Positions 46,485 to 54,843 of a DNA stretch of 64,000 nucleotides are shown here, piece by piece. This stretch comes from Paenibacillus sp. MMS20-IR301 (GTDB taxonomy: Bacteria; Bacillota; Bacilli; Paenibacillales; Paenibacillaceae), in contig NZ_CP135275.1 in the NCBI RefSeq assembly GCF_032302195.1, forward strand, positions 6,965,001-7,029,000, given 5' to 3'. A program made the translations under genes and the position numbers. Under the pieces are notes generated by a model that worked only from the letters and a program-made list of their open reading frames with translations, did no database searches and was not told where the DNA came from. Position 1 is the first letter of the stretch. Every line of letters begins with the position of its first letter.

Positions 46485-49127
46485 GTGAAGAGAAGAAAGT
46501 TGAAAAAGGCTTTGGCCGTCTCCCTGGGTGCGTTACTGCTGTCGAATACACTGGCGGCAAATCTGACTATCGCAGCATCTTCTGCACCTGCCGCAGCGGG
46601 GCCGGGAACCGAACTTCCTGCGGCTCCGGTGTGGGGCCATTTTGTAGACAGCTATACTAACAATAGCTCTGTTAATCTGGCGGTCTATTCCAATCCGGCC
46701 ATCGGCGTGCTCTCCGGCTTCCTGGAGCTGTGGAAACCCGGCACCTCCTGGAACAACGGAACGAAGCTGAACAGTGAAGTGCTGGATGCCAATATTCAGT
46801 ACGTGGTCGATCTGGCCAAAACGCGGACGCAGGCCGATGAAGATGCGGCTTATTTGACTGACCGCAGAAACCAGACCTACGGCGCGACAGAGGGGCTTGG
46901 CCCGCTGGCCGAGGTGTACCGCACCAAATCCAAAACAACTACTTCCATTAAAGACATCCCGGCGGATGCCGTGAGTAAAAAGTATGATGATACGAACGGG
47001 GCAAACAAAGGCGGCGACTCCGGTTCCGAGCTGGGCAAGATGGTTGATCTGATTGGAATTGTACGCGGCAACGCGATGTCCACGAATCCGGCAAAAGCCT
47101 TCTATAACTACAAGCGTCCCTTCCGCTGGGCCGAAGATACCTCGGTTGTGATTCCGACGCTGAGACCGGCCATCAAGGAGGATGCTTCGTCAGACGGCGG
47201 GTTCCCGAGCGGACACACGAATGCCTCCTATCTGGCAGCCTACGCACTGGCTTATGCCGTGCCTGAACGCTTTCAGGAGCTGATGACCCGGGCTTCCGAA
47301 ATGGGAGACAGCCGGATTGTGGCCGGCATGCACTCTCCGCTGGATGTGATTGGCGGGCGGGTCATGTCTACAGCACTGGCTGCTGCTGCTTTGGCCGATC
47401 CGCAGAATGCGGAGCTGAAGCAAGCCGCTTACGATCAGGCCCATGCCCTGCTGCTGACTGAAACCGGAACAGCGGAGGACAAGTACAGCAATTATGAGCA
47501 AAATAAGGCGGATTACACGAAGCGCCTGACTTACGGTTTTGCGCCGATTCATTCGACACTGGAAGCGGCAGTTGTGCCTAAGGGCGCGGAAGTGCTGCTG
47601 GAGACACGCCAGCCTTACCTGAGCGCTGAGCAGCGCCGCGCAGTACTGGCAACCACGGCCATTTCTTCAGGTTATCCGGTACTGGATGATCCGGAGGGCT
47701 GGGGCCGGCTGAACCTGTTCGCCGCAGCTGACGGGTATGGCGCGCTTAACGGCGAGGTCACGGTCACAATGGATGCCAGCGAAGGCGGATTCTACGCGCT
47801 GGACAGCTGGAAGAATAATATCTCCGGCACAGGCAAGCTGACGAAGGCAGGCAGCGGCACCTTGAAGCTGACCGGCAGCAACATGTATGCGGGCGGTACT
47901 GAAGTAGCCGGCGGGACACTGGAAGGCGCTTCGGCCAATGCGCTGGGCAGCGGGGATGTAACGACCAGCAGGGGCAGCCTTGTAGAGAATGTAACCGGTC
48001 CGCTGAATGTAGGCGGAGATTATACGCAAGCTGCCGCAGGTACGCTTGCGCTGAACATTGCCGGTGCAGCTGATGTGGTAGACGTCAAAGGCGATGTGAA
48101 GCTTGACGGAGCTTTGCAGGTGAAGTTCACGAATAGCTTTGTGCCTGGTGAACGTACCGTACTGATCCGGCATGACGGCAAGCGCAGCGGAGAATTTACT
48201 GCGCTGAAGGCAGAAGGTCTGCCAGGCGATTACAGCGCCAAGCTCGTCTATGAAGCGAACCAGGTTGTACTGGTTGCTGTTAAGGGCGGAACGGTAGTGC
48301 CAACGACCGCACCGACCGCATCGCCAACCGCATCGCCAACGCCAGCCCCAACCGCAGCACCGACAAACGCTCCGGCATCAGGGGGAGGTGCGGTGCCGAC
48401 CCAGGCTCCGGCAGTGACGGCAACACCATCACCAACCGCAATACCTGCGGCAACGCCAACGCCAACGGCAACACCTGTTGCTGAGGCGGATCACTTCCAA
48501 TCCGCGGTTACGAGCCGCGACGCGGTTCTGAAGGCGCTCGGCGCTGCCGCCGCTGCAACGGGCAGCGGAAACACAGCATTCAAAGACACTGCCAGTCACT
48601 GGGGCAGCAGTACGATTGCCAAGGCCGTGAAGCTTGGGATTATCAACGGCTATGAGGATAACTCATTCAAGCCGGATGCGCCGGTAACGAGAGCCGAATT
48701 CGCAGCAATGATTGGGCGTGCATTCGGACTGACTCCGGTTACGGCTGCCGGCTTCAAGGATACCGGCACCAACTGGGCTGCCGGCTACATCGGCGCGTTA
48801 ACGGACAAGGGCATCGTGACCGGCTACGCGGATGGCAGCTTTAAGCCAAACGCGAAGATCTCCCGCGCTGAGATGGTAGCTATCATTGCCCGGGTGCTGG
48901 ACCTCGATGCTCTGGCATCCGGTTCATCCGCCGGCTTCAAGGATGTGGGCAGCGATAACTGGGCGGCGGAAGCCATCGGCAAAGCTTCTGCAGCAGGATT
49001 GGTTCAAGGACTTGCCGGCTCGGCATTTGCCCCGGGCGGCAATGCTACACGCGCCGAGTCCGTCACGCTGATCATCCGTGCCCTGGAAAGCGACAGTACG
49101 GTGAAGGCATTTATTGAACAACTGTAG
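46485..49127 (+). CDS. S-layer-anchored PAP2-family acid phosphatase
   Basis: An 880-residue exported protein. The GTG start at 46485 follows AGGGGT and opens a clear signal peptide (KRRKLKKALAVSLGALLLSN). Residues about 45-320 form a PAP2 phosphatase with KRPFRW, PSGH (241-244) and SRIVAGMHSPLD, so all three motifs are intact. Near 440-470 is an autotransporter-associated repeat (GTLKLTGSNMYAGGTEVAGGTLEG), a beta-helix motif better known from Gram-negatives. A Pro/Thr-rich linker (about 605-665) leads to three SLH domains, each with a TRAE or SRAE motif, that bind cell-wall polysaccharide. It frees phosphate at the cell surface. Its own terminator now lies behind the TnpB element, at 50651. 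Confidence 0.9.
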   Translation: MKRRKLKKALAVSLGALLLSNTLAANLTIAASSAPAAAGPGTELPAAPVWGHFVDSYTNNSSVNLAVYSNPAIGVLSGFLELWKPGTSWNNGTKLNSEVLDANIQYVVDLAKTRTQADEDAAYLTDRRNQTYGATEGLGPLAEVYRTKSKTTTSIKDIPADAVSKKYDDTNGANKGGDSGSELGKMVDLIGIVRGNAMSTNPAKAFYNYKRPFRWAEDTSVVIPTLRPAIKEDASSDGGFPSGHTNASYLAAYALAYAVPERFQELMTRASEMGDSRIVAGMHSPLDVIGGRVMSTALAAAALADPQNAELKQAAYDQAHALLLTETGTAEDKYSNYEQNKADYTKRLTYGFAPIHSTLEAAVVPKGAEVLLETRQPYLSAEQRRAVLATTAISSGYPVLDDPEGWGRLNLFAAADGYGALNGEVTVTMDASEGGFYALDSWKNNISGTGKLTKAGSGTLKLTGSNMYAGGTEVAGGTLEGASANALGSGDVTTSRGSLVENVTGPLNVGGDYTQAAAGTLALNIAGAADVVDVKGDVKLDGALQVKFTNSFVPGERTVLIRHDGKRSGEFTALKAEGLPGDYSAKLVYEANQVVLVAVKGGTVVPTTAPTASPTASPTPAPTAAPTNAPASGGGAVPTQAPAVTATPSPTAIPAATPTPTATPVAEADHFQSAVTSRDAVLKALGAAAAATGSGNTAFKDTASHWGSSTIAKAVKLGIINGYEDNSFKPDAPVTRAEFAAMIGRAFGLTPVTAAGFKDTGTNWAAGYIGALTDKGIVTGYADGSFKPNAKISRAEMVAIIARVLDLDALASGSSAGFKDVGSDNWAAEAIGKASAAGLVQGLAGSAFAPGGNATRAESVTLIIRALESDSTVKAFIEQL

Positions 49128-49340
49128 CAGGGAGCGAATACAAAGATCAGGTCACTAGATACCGGGCTGTCCCTATCAGCCACTGCATGACTTTTAACAA
49201 ATCGTTGTCAGAATTCCCACACTTCTAAAGTGGCGGGATGAATGATAACGGTTTGTCTTTGCTTTTCAGAAGATCTTTGGTAAAATCGAAACAAGAACAT
49301 ATATTCCTGTTTTGATTCATAGAAGTTGAGGTGAGGCTTC

Positions 49341-50480
49341 ATGCTCAAAGCTTTCAAATTTCGGTTATATCCAAGTGCTCCGCAGGCTGATTTCTTGGTG
49401 AGAAGCTTCGGCTGTGTACGTAAAGTCTACAACCTCATGCTGAATGATCGCATCGAAGCCTACAAAAAGCACCGGGAAACCGGTGAGCCCATCAAGCTTC
49501 CTACACCCGCCCAATACAAAAAAGAATATCCTTTTCTTAAAGAAGTCGACAGCTTGGCCTTATGCAATGCCCAGCTTCATCTGAAAGCCGCCTATAACCA
49601 CTTTTTCCGTCATCCTTCCTCCGGTTTTCCAAAGTGGAAATCCCGTAAACATCCGGTCCAGTCCTACACCACGAACAATCAGAATGGAACCATCGCGATT
49701 GTGGCAGGACGTTATTTGAAACTGCCCAAGATGGAACCTGTGCGGATCAAGCTGCATCGGCAGCTTCAGGGCCACATCAAATCGGCCACGATCTCCCGTA
49801 CGGCTACCGGTAAGTATTTTGTCTCCATCCTGTGCGAAACGAAGGTGGAAGCGAAGGCATTAACCGGCTCGGTCATCGGGATGGATCTCGGGGTCACTTC
49901 GTTTGCCGCCTTCTCCGATGGAACGAAAGTCCAGAATCCGAAGCATCTGATGAAAACCTCAGACCGGCTCTCCAAGGCCCAGCGTAAATTGTCGCGCCGA
50001 GCGCTGCAGGCCCAGAAGGAGGGGCGCCTCCTCGCAGGTAGCCGTAATTACCAGAAGCAGCGTATCCTTGTGGCTAAGCTGCATGAAAAAATAGCCAATC
50101 AACGGAACGACTTTCAGAACAAACTCAGTACGGAACTCGTCAACAACCACGACGTGATCTGTGTGGAGACTCTGAATGTCACAGGGCTGGTTCGAAACCA
50201 CAGGCTTGCCCGTAGTCTTCATGATGTCGCGTGGTCCGCCTTTCTGTCCAAACTGACCTACAAAGCGGAGTGGTATGGGAAACAAGTGATCCGGGTGGGA
50301 CGCTGGTTCCCTTCCAGCCAGCTCTGCTCGGCCTGTGGGCACCGGGATGGAAAAAAGGGACTCCACATCCGGGAATGGAGCTGTCCCAGCTGCGGAATCA
50401 CGCATGACCGGGACGTAAATGCAAGCAGGAACATCCGGACAGAAGGGCTGCGTCAGCTCTATGGAACCGCCGGAATCTAA
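49341..50480 (+). CDS. tnpB: TnpB RNA-guided nuclease
   Basis: A 379-residue TnpB of the usual length. The N-terminal helix-turn-helix/wedge region starts MLKAFKFRLYPSAPQ. The RuvC residues are all present: Asp182 in GMDLG, Glu276 in CVETLNV and Asp358 in DRDVNASRN. The zinc finger CSACGH...CPSCG lies near 330-350. It should cut double-stranded DNA guided by an RNA made from its own 3' end, and so hold the element at its site. The start has GAGGTGAGG upstream. No mutation is visible, so the protein is probably functional. Confidence 0.94.
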   Translation: MLKAFKFRLYPSAPQADFLVRSFGCVRKVYNLMLNDRIEAYKKHRETGEPIKLPTPAQYKKEYPFLKEVDSLALCNAQLHLKAAYNHFFRHPSSGFPKWKSRKHPVQSYTTNNQNGTIAIVAGRYLKLPKMEPVRIKLHRQLQGHIKSATISRTATGKYFVSILCETKVEAKALTGSVIGMDLGVTSFAAFSDGTKVQNPKHLMKTSDRLSKAQRKLSRRALQAQKEGRLLAGSRNYQKQRILVAKLHEKIANQRNDFQNKLSTELVNNHDVICVETLNVTGLVRNHRLARSLHDVAWSAFLSKLTYKAEWYGKQVIRVGRWFPSSQLCSACGHRDGKKGLHIREWSCPSCGITHDRDVNASRNIRTEGLRQLYGTAGI

Positions 50481-50613
50481 CGCGGAAGGGAACCGCAGGG
50501 ACTGCGGGGATCGCTTGGTGTATAAGCCTAACCGCTGCTTCGGAAGGTAGTCTCCAGAGCAAGTATGGGCTGTTCCCAAGAAGCTCACACCTCTATAGGT
50601 GGGAGTAGTTCAC
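50481..50613 (+). ncRNA. Predicted right-end guide RNA (omega/reRNA) scaffold of TnpB
   Basis: In TnpB elements the guide RNA covers the end of tnpB and the right end of the element, and its guide is the host sequence just outside. Here 133 nt of structured, GC-rich sequence follow the stop codon and close with the hairpin CACCTCTATAGGTG and GGGAGTAGTTCAC. The predicted guide would start at 50614 (GACAGCCCTCACTGCC). Assignment by position and structure only. Confidence 0.5.
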
Positions 50614-50650
50614 GACAGCCCTCACTGCCTGACCTGACAGAAAGTCTGAA

Positions 50651-50681
50651 GCAGCCGCTAATGATATGCGGCTGCTTTTTT
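50651..50681 (+). terminator. Intrinsic terminator downstream of the TnpB element
   Basis: GCAGCCGC and GCGGCTGC form a perfect 8-bp stem with a 9-nt loop, followed by TTTTTT. Since the phosphatase gene at 46485 has no terminator of its own before the element, this is probably its original terminator, displaced by the insertion. Confidence 0.85.
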
Positions 50682-50736
50682 GAATGTAAAGGACATGATG
50701 CAAACTGAACAATTGTAGATAACAGCAGAACAATAG

Positions 50737-50806
50737 ATGGATATAATACACTTGCTACAAGAACGAAGAGGCTATGTTAAACAGCAAGTGGAAAAAGCAC
50801 TTAATA
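50737..50806. repeat. Degenerate partial copy of family B element
   Basis: GTGGAAAAAGCACTTAAT at 50788 is close to the family B motif, and ATGGATATAATACACTTGCT at 50737 matches it more weakly. They are 51 bp apart, as in the full copy. The inverted half is not convincing (AATTAAGAT at 50842 only). It is probably decayed or cut off by the family E element that follows. Confidence 0.4.
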
Positions 50807-50923
50807 CTCGGGAAAAAGACCAAAGTAAGCAAAATGTGCGGAATTAAGATACGCTGCTAAACAGAAGAAGCTTTGCCGGGAAAAGCAGTAACCACTAAGC
50901 TGGCACTCCGCGAGCAGGAGCTT

Positions 50924-51102
50924 ACGGACTCCCGTGCGCTTATCTTCCGGATTCAGCTTATTTCTCCGGGTTAACGGACACAGGAGCGCTTATTGCCGGA
51001 TCAGCAGGCTGATTTCCGGAGAATCTCAGTAAATAGCTGCACTGGAGTCCGTAAGCAGGGCGAAAAGCCCCTTTTGCGGGAAATATGCGCATCTGTGTCC
51101 GC
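50924..51102. repeat. Quad-motif intergenic element, family E
   Basis: The motif ACGGACTCCCGTGCGCTTAT is at 50924 and ACGGACACAGGAGCGCTTAT at 50974 (direct). The inverted forms ATAGCTGCACTGGAGTCCGT and ATATGCGCATCTGTGTCCGC start at 51033 and 51083. Start spacings are 50, 59 and 50. A central nested hairpin (CCGGA ATCAG / CTGAT TCCGG) lies at 50996-51020. Confidence 0.8.
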
Positions 51103-51150
51103 AGCGGCCCGCGTTCAAACATCAGCTCTGCTCAAACAACTGTTTGTCCA

Positions 51151-51248
51151 CAGCCACTCCCGTGATCACATCCCAGCCACTCCCGCGCTCACATCCACAG
51201 CCACTCCTGCGCTCATATCCCAGTCACTCCCCCTGGCCACTCCCGCAG
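51151..51248. repeat. Tandem repeat of a 23-24 bp unit
   Basis: Units start at 51151, 51174, 51198 and 51221 with the core CAGCCACTCCCGCGCTCACATC. The fourth unit is truncated and another CCACTCCCGCAG follows. It lies in the leader region before the second ABC transporter locus and encodes no convincing protein. Confidence 0.8.
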
Positions 51249-51333
51249 CCCCGCCCCGCAAAGCCCTTATAAGCAGACAACCATCCTCCGCAAATTCCCC
51301 GGCAATTATGCAGTATATCTAAAGTTTAAGGGG

Positions 51334-51362
51334 GCGAAGGCGCGGAAACCCGGTGCTATAAT
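51334..51362 (+). promoter_or_regulatory. Candidate promoter of the second ABC locus
   Basis: TATAAT is at 51357-51362, about 130 bp before the first permease start. The hexamer 17 bp upstream (GCGAAG region) is not a -35 consensus, so activation by the YesN-like regulator of this locus is plausible. Confidence 0.35.
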
Positions 51363-51492
51363 GGCGTTACCAACAGACAGGAAGGGGCAATTCCCATGAA
51401 TTCCGGCGATCATCTATCGTCTTTGAAGCTTGCTGTACCGCTTACATTACCGCTTTTTCCCCTACATTATAACTGGAAGGGCGGGGGAGCCA

Positions 51493-52446
51493 ATGAGCAA
51501 GCTAACCGCTGAATCCGGCCTCGCCGGTGCATCTTTGCACCCGGGAAGCCGCCGTTCCTTCTCCCGCTTCCTCCGCAAGTATGGTCCCGCGTATCTGATG
51601 CTGCTGGTGCCGGTCTGCTTTTTCATCGTGTTCTCACTGTATCCGATCGGCTGGGCGCTGAAATATGTCTTCTATTATTATGACGGCGTGATGCCGGAGC
51701 GGTTCACCGGGATGGCCAATCTGCACCGCCTGATGGAGGATCAGATTTACTGGTCTTCGCTCTGGAAGCAGGCGCTCTTTTCCCTGAAGATTCTGATCGA
51801 GCTGCCGCTCGCGTTCGTGCTTGCCTTGTTCCTCTACTCCCGCCTGCGGGGGCGGAATATTTTCCGGGCGATGTTCGTGATGCCTTATATCCTGCCTGGC
51901 TCGACGATGGCGCTGGTCATGTACATTCTGCTCAACCCGTATAACGGCGGGCTCAACCAGCTGCTGCTGAAGCTCCATCTGATTGATCAGCCGGTTCAGT
52001 TTCTGTCGGGGGGATGGACGGCGTTCGCCAGCGGGATGGTGATGGATGCCTGGCAGAACTTCGGGATCAACATGCTGTTCTTTCTGGTCGGGCTGACGAG
52101 CATTCCGAAGGATGTCTACGAGAGTGCGGATATGGACGGGGCTACCGGGTGGAAAAGAATGCGCTACATCTCCATCCCGATGATGGGCCGCATCCTGCAG
52201 ATGATCCTGTTCCTGTCCATTCTCGGTACGCTGAAATCGATGGGCCCCTTCCTCGTCTTGACGAACGGCGGGCCGAATAATGCTACAGAGCTGACGTTCC
52301 TGTACATATTCCACCAGTTCTTCGGGGGCGAAGCGGGCAGCAACTATGGCTATGGCGCGACGGTGGCCGTGGTCACTGCACTTATGCTGGTGGTCATCTC
52401 CGCGGGCTACTTCAAGCTGACCAAAAAAATGGACTATCAGGAATAA
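51493..52446 (+). CDS. Sugar ABC transporter permease (UgpA/LplB-like)
   Basis: About 317 residues with six predicted helices after a cytoplasmic N-terminal tail. The EAA loop YESADMDGATGWKRMRYISIPMMG is near residues 208-231, and NGGPNNATELTFLYIFHQFF follows. The ATG at 51493 follows GGGGGAG. It precedes the partner permease by 12 nt. It is the first gene of an operon of permease, permease, regulator, kinase and, after a gap, binding protein. Confidence 0.93.
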   Translation: MSKLTAESGLAGASLHPGSRRSFSRFLRKYGPAYLMLLVPVCFFIVFSLYPIGWALKYVFYYYDGVMPERFTGMANLHRLMEDQIYWSSLWKQALFSLKILIELPLAFVLALFLYSRLRGRNIFRAMFVMPYILPGSTMALVMYILLNPYNGGLNQLLLKLHLIDQPVQFLSGGWTAFASGMVMDAWQNFGINMLFFLVGLTSIPKDVYESADMDGATGWKRMRYISIPMMGRILQMILFLSILGTLKSMGPFLVLTNGGPNNATELTFLYIFHQFFGGEAGSNYGYGATVAVVTALMLVVISAGYFKLTKKMDYQE

Positions 52447-52458
52447 GGGGGAGGCGCA

Positions 52459-53289
52459 ATGAAGACTATCGGGCAGACGCTGAAATATATCTTTCTGGCG
52501 GTGGCGGCGCTGGTGACGCTGGTGCCGGTGCTGTATGTGTTTTTCTATTCTTTTAAATCCAATCAGGAGCTGATTACCGGGGGCAGCCTGCTGCCGGAGG
52601 AATGGACGTGGTCGAACTACTCTGAGGTGTGGGATAAGCTGGATTTCTCGTTATACTTCTATAACTCGGTGGTGTTTGCGGTGGTCAGCGCGGGGATGTC
52701 GGTATTCATGGGGGCCATGGCGGGGTATGTGTTTGCAAGAACTAATTTTCCCGGCAAAAAAGTGCTGTCGCTGCTGATCATCGGTGTCATGTTCATCAGC
52801 CTGGGACCGATGACGCTGTACCCGAAATTCAAGCTTGCCGTGGACTGGGGACTAACGGACAGTATCTATACGATACCGCTTGTTGCCTTATACGGGCTGG
52901 GGGCCAGCGTGTTCCTGTACGAAGGCTTCGTCAAATCCCTTGGCAAGGACATGGACGAGGCTGGTATTATGGATGGAGCAGGCTATTTCACGCGCTTCTT
53001 CCGGCTGACACTGCCGCTGATGGCGCCGATTACCGCAACTTTTTTCCTGCTGGAATTTATTGCGGAATGGAACAACTATATCCTGCCGCTGGTGATGAGC
53101 ATCGGGAACCCGGATACGAAGACGCTGACCGTGGGCGTGGTGGAGCTGCGCAACTCAGGGACGGGGGCTGCGGCATGGAATCTGCTGCTGGCCGGGTCGA
53201 TGATCTCGGTCATTCCGGTACTGACGGTCTTCATTCTGCTCAACCGGCAGATCGTAGGCGGACTCGCGCAAGGAGCAGTGAAGGGCTGA
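52459..53289 (+). CDS. Sugar ABC transporter permease (UgpE/AraQ-like)
   Basis: A 276-residue permease with six helices. The EAA loop is MDEAGIMDGAGYFTRFFRLTLPLMAP near 166-191, and it ends with LLNRQIVGGLAQGAVKG, the standard C-terminus. AAGGGGGAGG precedes the start. It forms the channel with the 51493 product. Confidence 0.94.
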   Translation: MKTIGQTLKYIFLAVAALVTLVPVLYVFFYSFKSNQELITGGSLLPEEWTWSNYSEVWDKLDFSLYFYNSVVFAVVSAGMSVFMGAMAGYVFARTNFPGKKVLSLLIIGVMFISLGPMTLYPKFKLAVDWGLTDSIYTIPLVALYGLGASVFLYEGFVKSLGKDMDEAGIMDGAGYFTRFFRLTLPLMAPITATFFLLEFIAEWNNYILPLVMSIGNPDTKTLTVGVVELRNSGTGAAAWNLLLAGSMISVIPVLTVFILLNRQIVGGLAQGAVKG

Positions 53290-53307
53290 CTACTTAAGGG
53301 GGATTCC

Positions 53308-54843
53308 ATGTACAAAGTACTGATAGTGGACGACGAGCATTTCATCCGGGAGCGGCTTGAAGCGATGATTCCCTGGGCGGAATATGATCTGGAGGTGGCC
53401 GGAGTGGCCGAGGACGGGGTAAGTGCGCTCGAGCAGATCGCCCGGCTCTCTCCGGATATTGTCATCAGCGATATCAAAATGCCGGATATGTCCGGGCTGG
53501 AGATGATCGCGGCGGCGGCTGCGCTTGGACCGGACATCCGGTATATCATTCTCAGCGCCTACGGCGAGTTCGATTATGCCCGCCGGGCGATTCAGCTGGG
53601 AGTGACCGATTATCTGCTGAAGCCGACCCGGCCGGAGGAGCTGCTGCAGGTGCTGCTGAAGCAGGTGGATGTGCTCGCTCAGCTGAAGCTGCAGAAGCAG
53701 CGTGTCCGGCGTAATCAATATTATGAGGAATCGATCCGCTCACAATATATACAGGAGCTGATTCTCGGCAATCATCCCGGCTACGATTGGCGGGAGGAGT
53801 GCGCCCAGGTAGGGCTGGAGTGGATGCTGGAGGGAGAGCTGCGGCTGCTTCTGGTGACACTGGAAGGGCAGGGGACCATTGACCCCAGTGCGCAGTTCGC
53901 CGTGCAGAATGTGATGCATGAGCTGCTGCAGTCTTATGAAGACGTTTGCACAATCCGGCTGTCCTTCGGCAAATGGCTGGTTACCACCGGAGGCAGCCGT
54001 TCAGATGCAGAGCTCTTGGCTCTAGCGCAGCAATTGTACGGAAGTATTGAGCGGTTCACCAAAAAGAAGGTACATATCATGATCTCGGAAGGGGGCGGCA
54101 GCCCGCTTGAGCTGTCCAGACTGTTCTGGGAAACGGAAAAAATGATGGACTACATGGGCGGGAATCCAGAGGAACCCGTCCGTTTCCTGCAGCCCTCCAG
54201 CCGGGAGCTGGCATACATGCAGTGGACCAAGCCGATGGCGGAGCTGATCCAGTGGATGCTGGCCGGGGAGACGGAGCAGGTCGTCCGCTGGCAGAATCAG
54301 CTGGCCCTGTCCTTCCTGGAGTGGGAGCTGGGGGCAGCACGGCGCTGGTGCTTTGAATGGCTGACTACGATCCGGGAGCATGTGCAGACCGGAGGCGGAC
54401 AGGTTCTGCCTGATACAGATGATCTTAAGATGCGGATTGCCGCGCAGCCCAAGATTAAGGAACTGCTGCAGTTCTTCATCCATGAGCTGCATCACCTGAT
54501 CCACCAGCGCCACGGCAAAGGCGCACACCGGCTGATCCGCGTCGTTCTTGAACGGATTGACAGCCAGTATGGCGGGGATATCCAGCTGACTACCGTAGCT
54601 GAAGAGCTGGGGATTTCCCCGGTGTATCTAAGTGAGCTATTTAAGCAGCAGACCGGAAGCACGTTCCGGGCGCATCTGCTGCAGGTCCGTATGGGTGCGG
54701 CGATCCGGCTGCTGAAGGACCCGACGCTCAAGGTGTACGAGGTCTCTTACAAGGTGGGGTACAACAAGGTGGAGCATTTCGTTAAGCTGTTCAAAAAAGA
54801 ATACGGCATGACTCCCTCCGAGTACCGGGGGGCACTGGTATGA
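53308..54843 (+). CDS. YesN-type response regulator with AraC DNA-binding domain
   Basis: A 511-residue regulator. The receiver has VDDEHFIRERL and the phospho-acceptor in DIVISDIKMPDMSG (about residue 55). The C-terminal AraC domain (about 410-511) has LTTVAEELGISPVYLSELFKQQTG and VYEVSYKVGYNKVEHFVKLFKKEYG. It lies 18 nt after the permease gene, and the kinase gene overlaps its stop by 4 nt. It likely activates the transporter and binding-protein genes of this locus. Confidence 0.93.
   Translation: MYKVLIVDDEHFIRERLEAMIPWAEYDLEVAGVAEDGVSALEQIARLSPDIVISDIKMPDMSGLEMIAAAAALGPDIRYIILSAYGEFDYARRAIQLGVTDYLLKPTRPEELLQVLLKQVDVLAQLKLQKQRVRRNQYYEESIRSQYIQELILGNHPGYDWREECAQVGLEWMLEGELRLLLVTLEGQGTIDPSAQFAVQNVMHELLQSYEDVCTIRLSFGKWLVTTGGSRSDAELLALAQQLYGSIERFTKKKVHIMISEGGGSPLELSRLFWETEKMMDYMGGNPEEPVRFLQPSSRELAYMQWTKPMAELIQWMLAGETEQVVRWQNQLALSFLEWELGAARRWCFEWLTTIREHVQTGGGQVLPDTDDLKMRIAAQPKIKELLQFFIHELHHLIHQRHGKGAHRLIRVVLERIDSQYGGDIQLTTVAEELGISPVYLSELFKQQTGSTFRAHLLQVRMGAAIRLLKDPTLKVYEVSYKVGYNKVEHFVKLFKKEYGMTPSEYRGALV

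Larger units (their letters stand above)
49195..50613 (+). mobile_element. TnpB-only IS200/IS605-type element
   Basis: An orphan tnpB gene is flanked by subterminal hairpins as in the IS200/IS605 group. The left one is CACTT/AAGTG within 49215-49237. The right one is CACCT/AGGTG at 50588-50601, followed by GGGAGTAGTTCAC ending at 50613. No tnpA transposase gene is present. The flanks carry an inverted repeat (TCAGGTCA and GGGCTGTC at 49147-49171; GACAGCCC and TGACCTGA at 50614-50637). The exact left end is uncertain within about 20 bp. Confidence 0.6.

Noticed and set aside
50924..51248. Possible CRISPR array (regular repeats near 50924-51248)
   Set aside because: The quad motifs alternate in orientation with about 30-bp spacers, and the 23-24 bp tandem units have no spacers; no cas genes are nearby.
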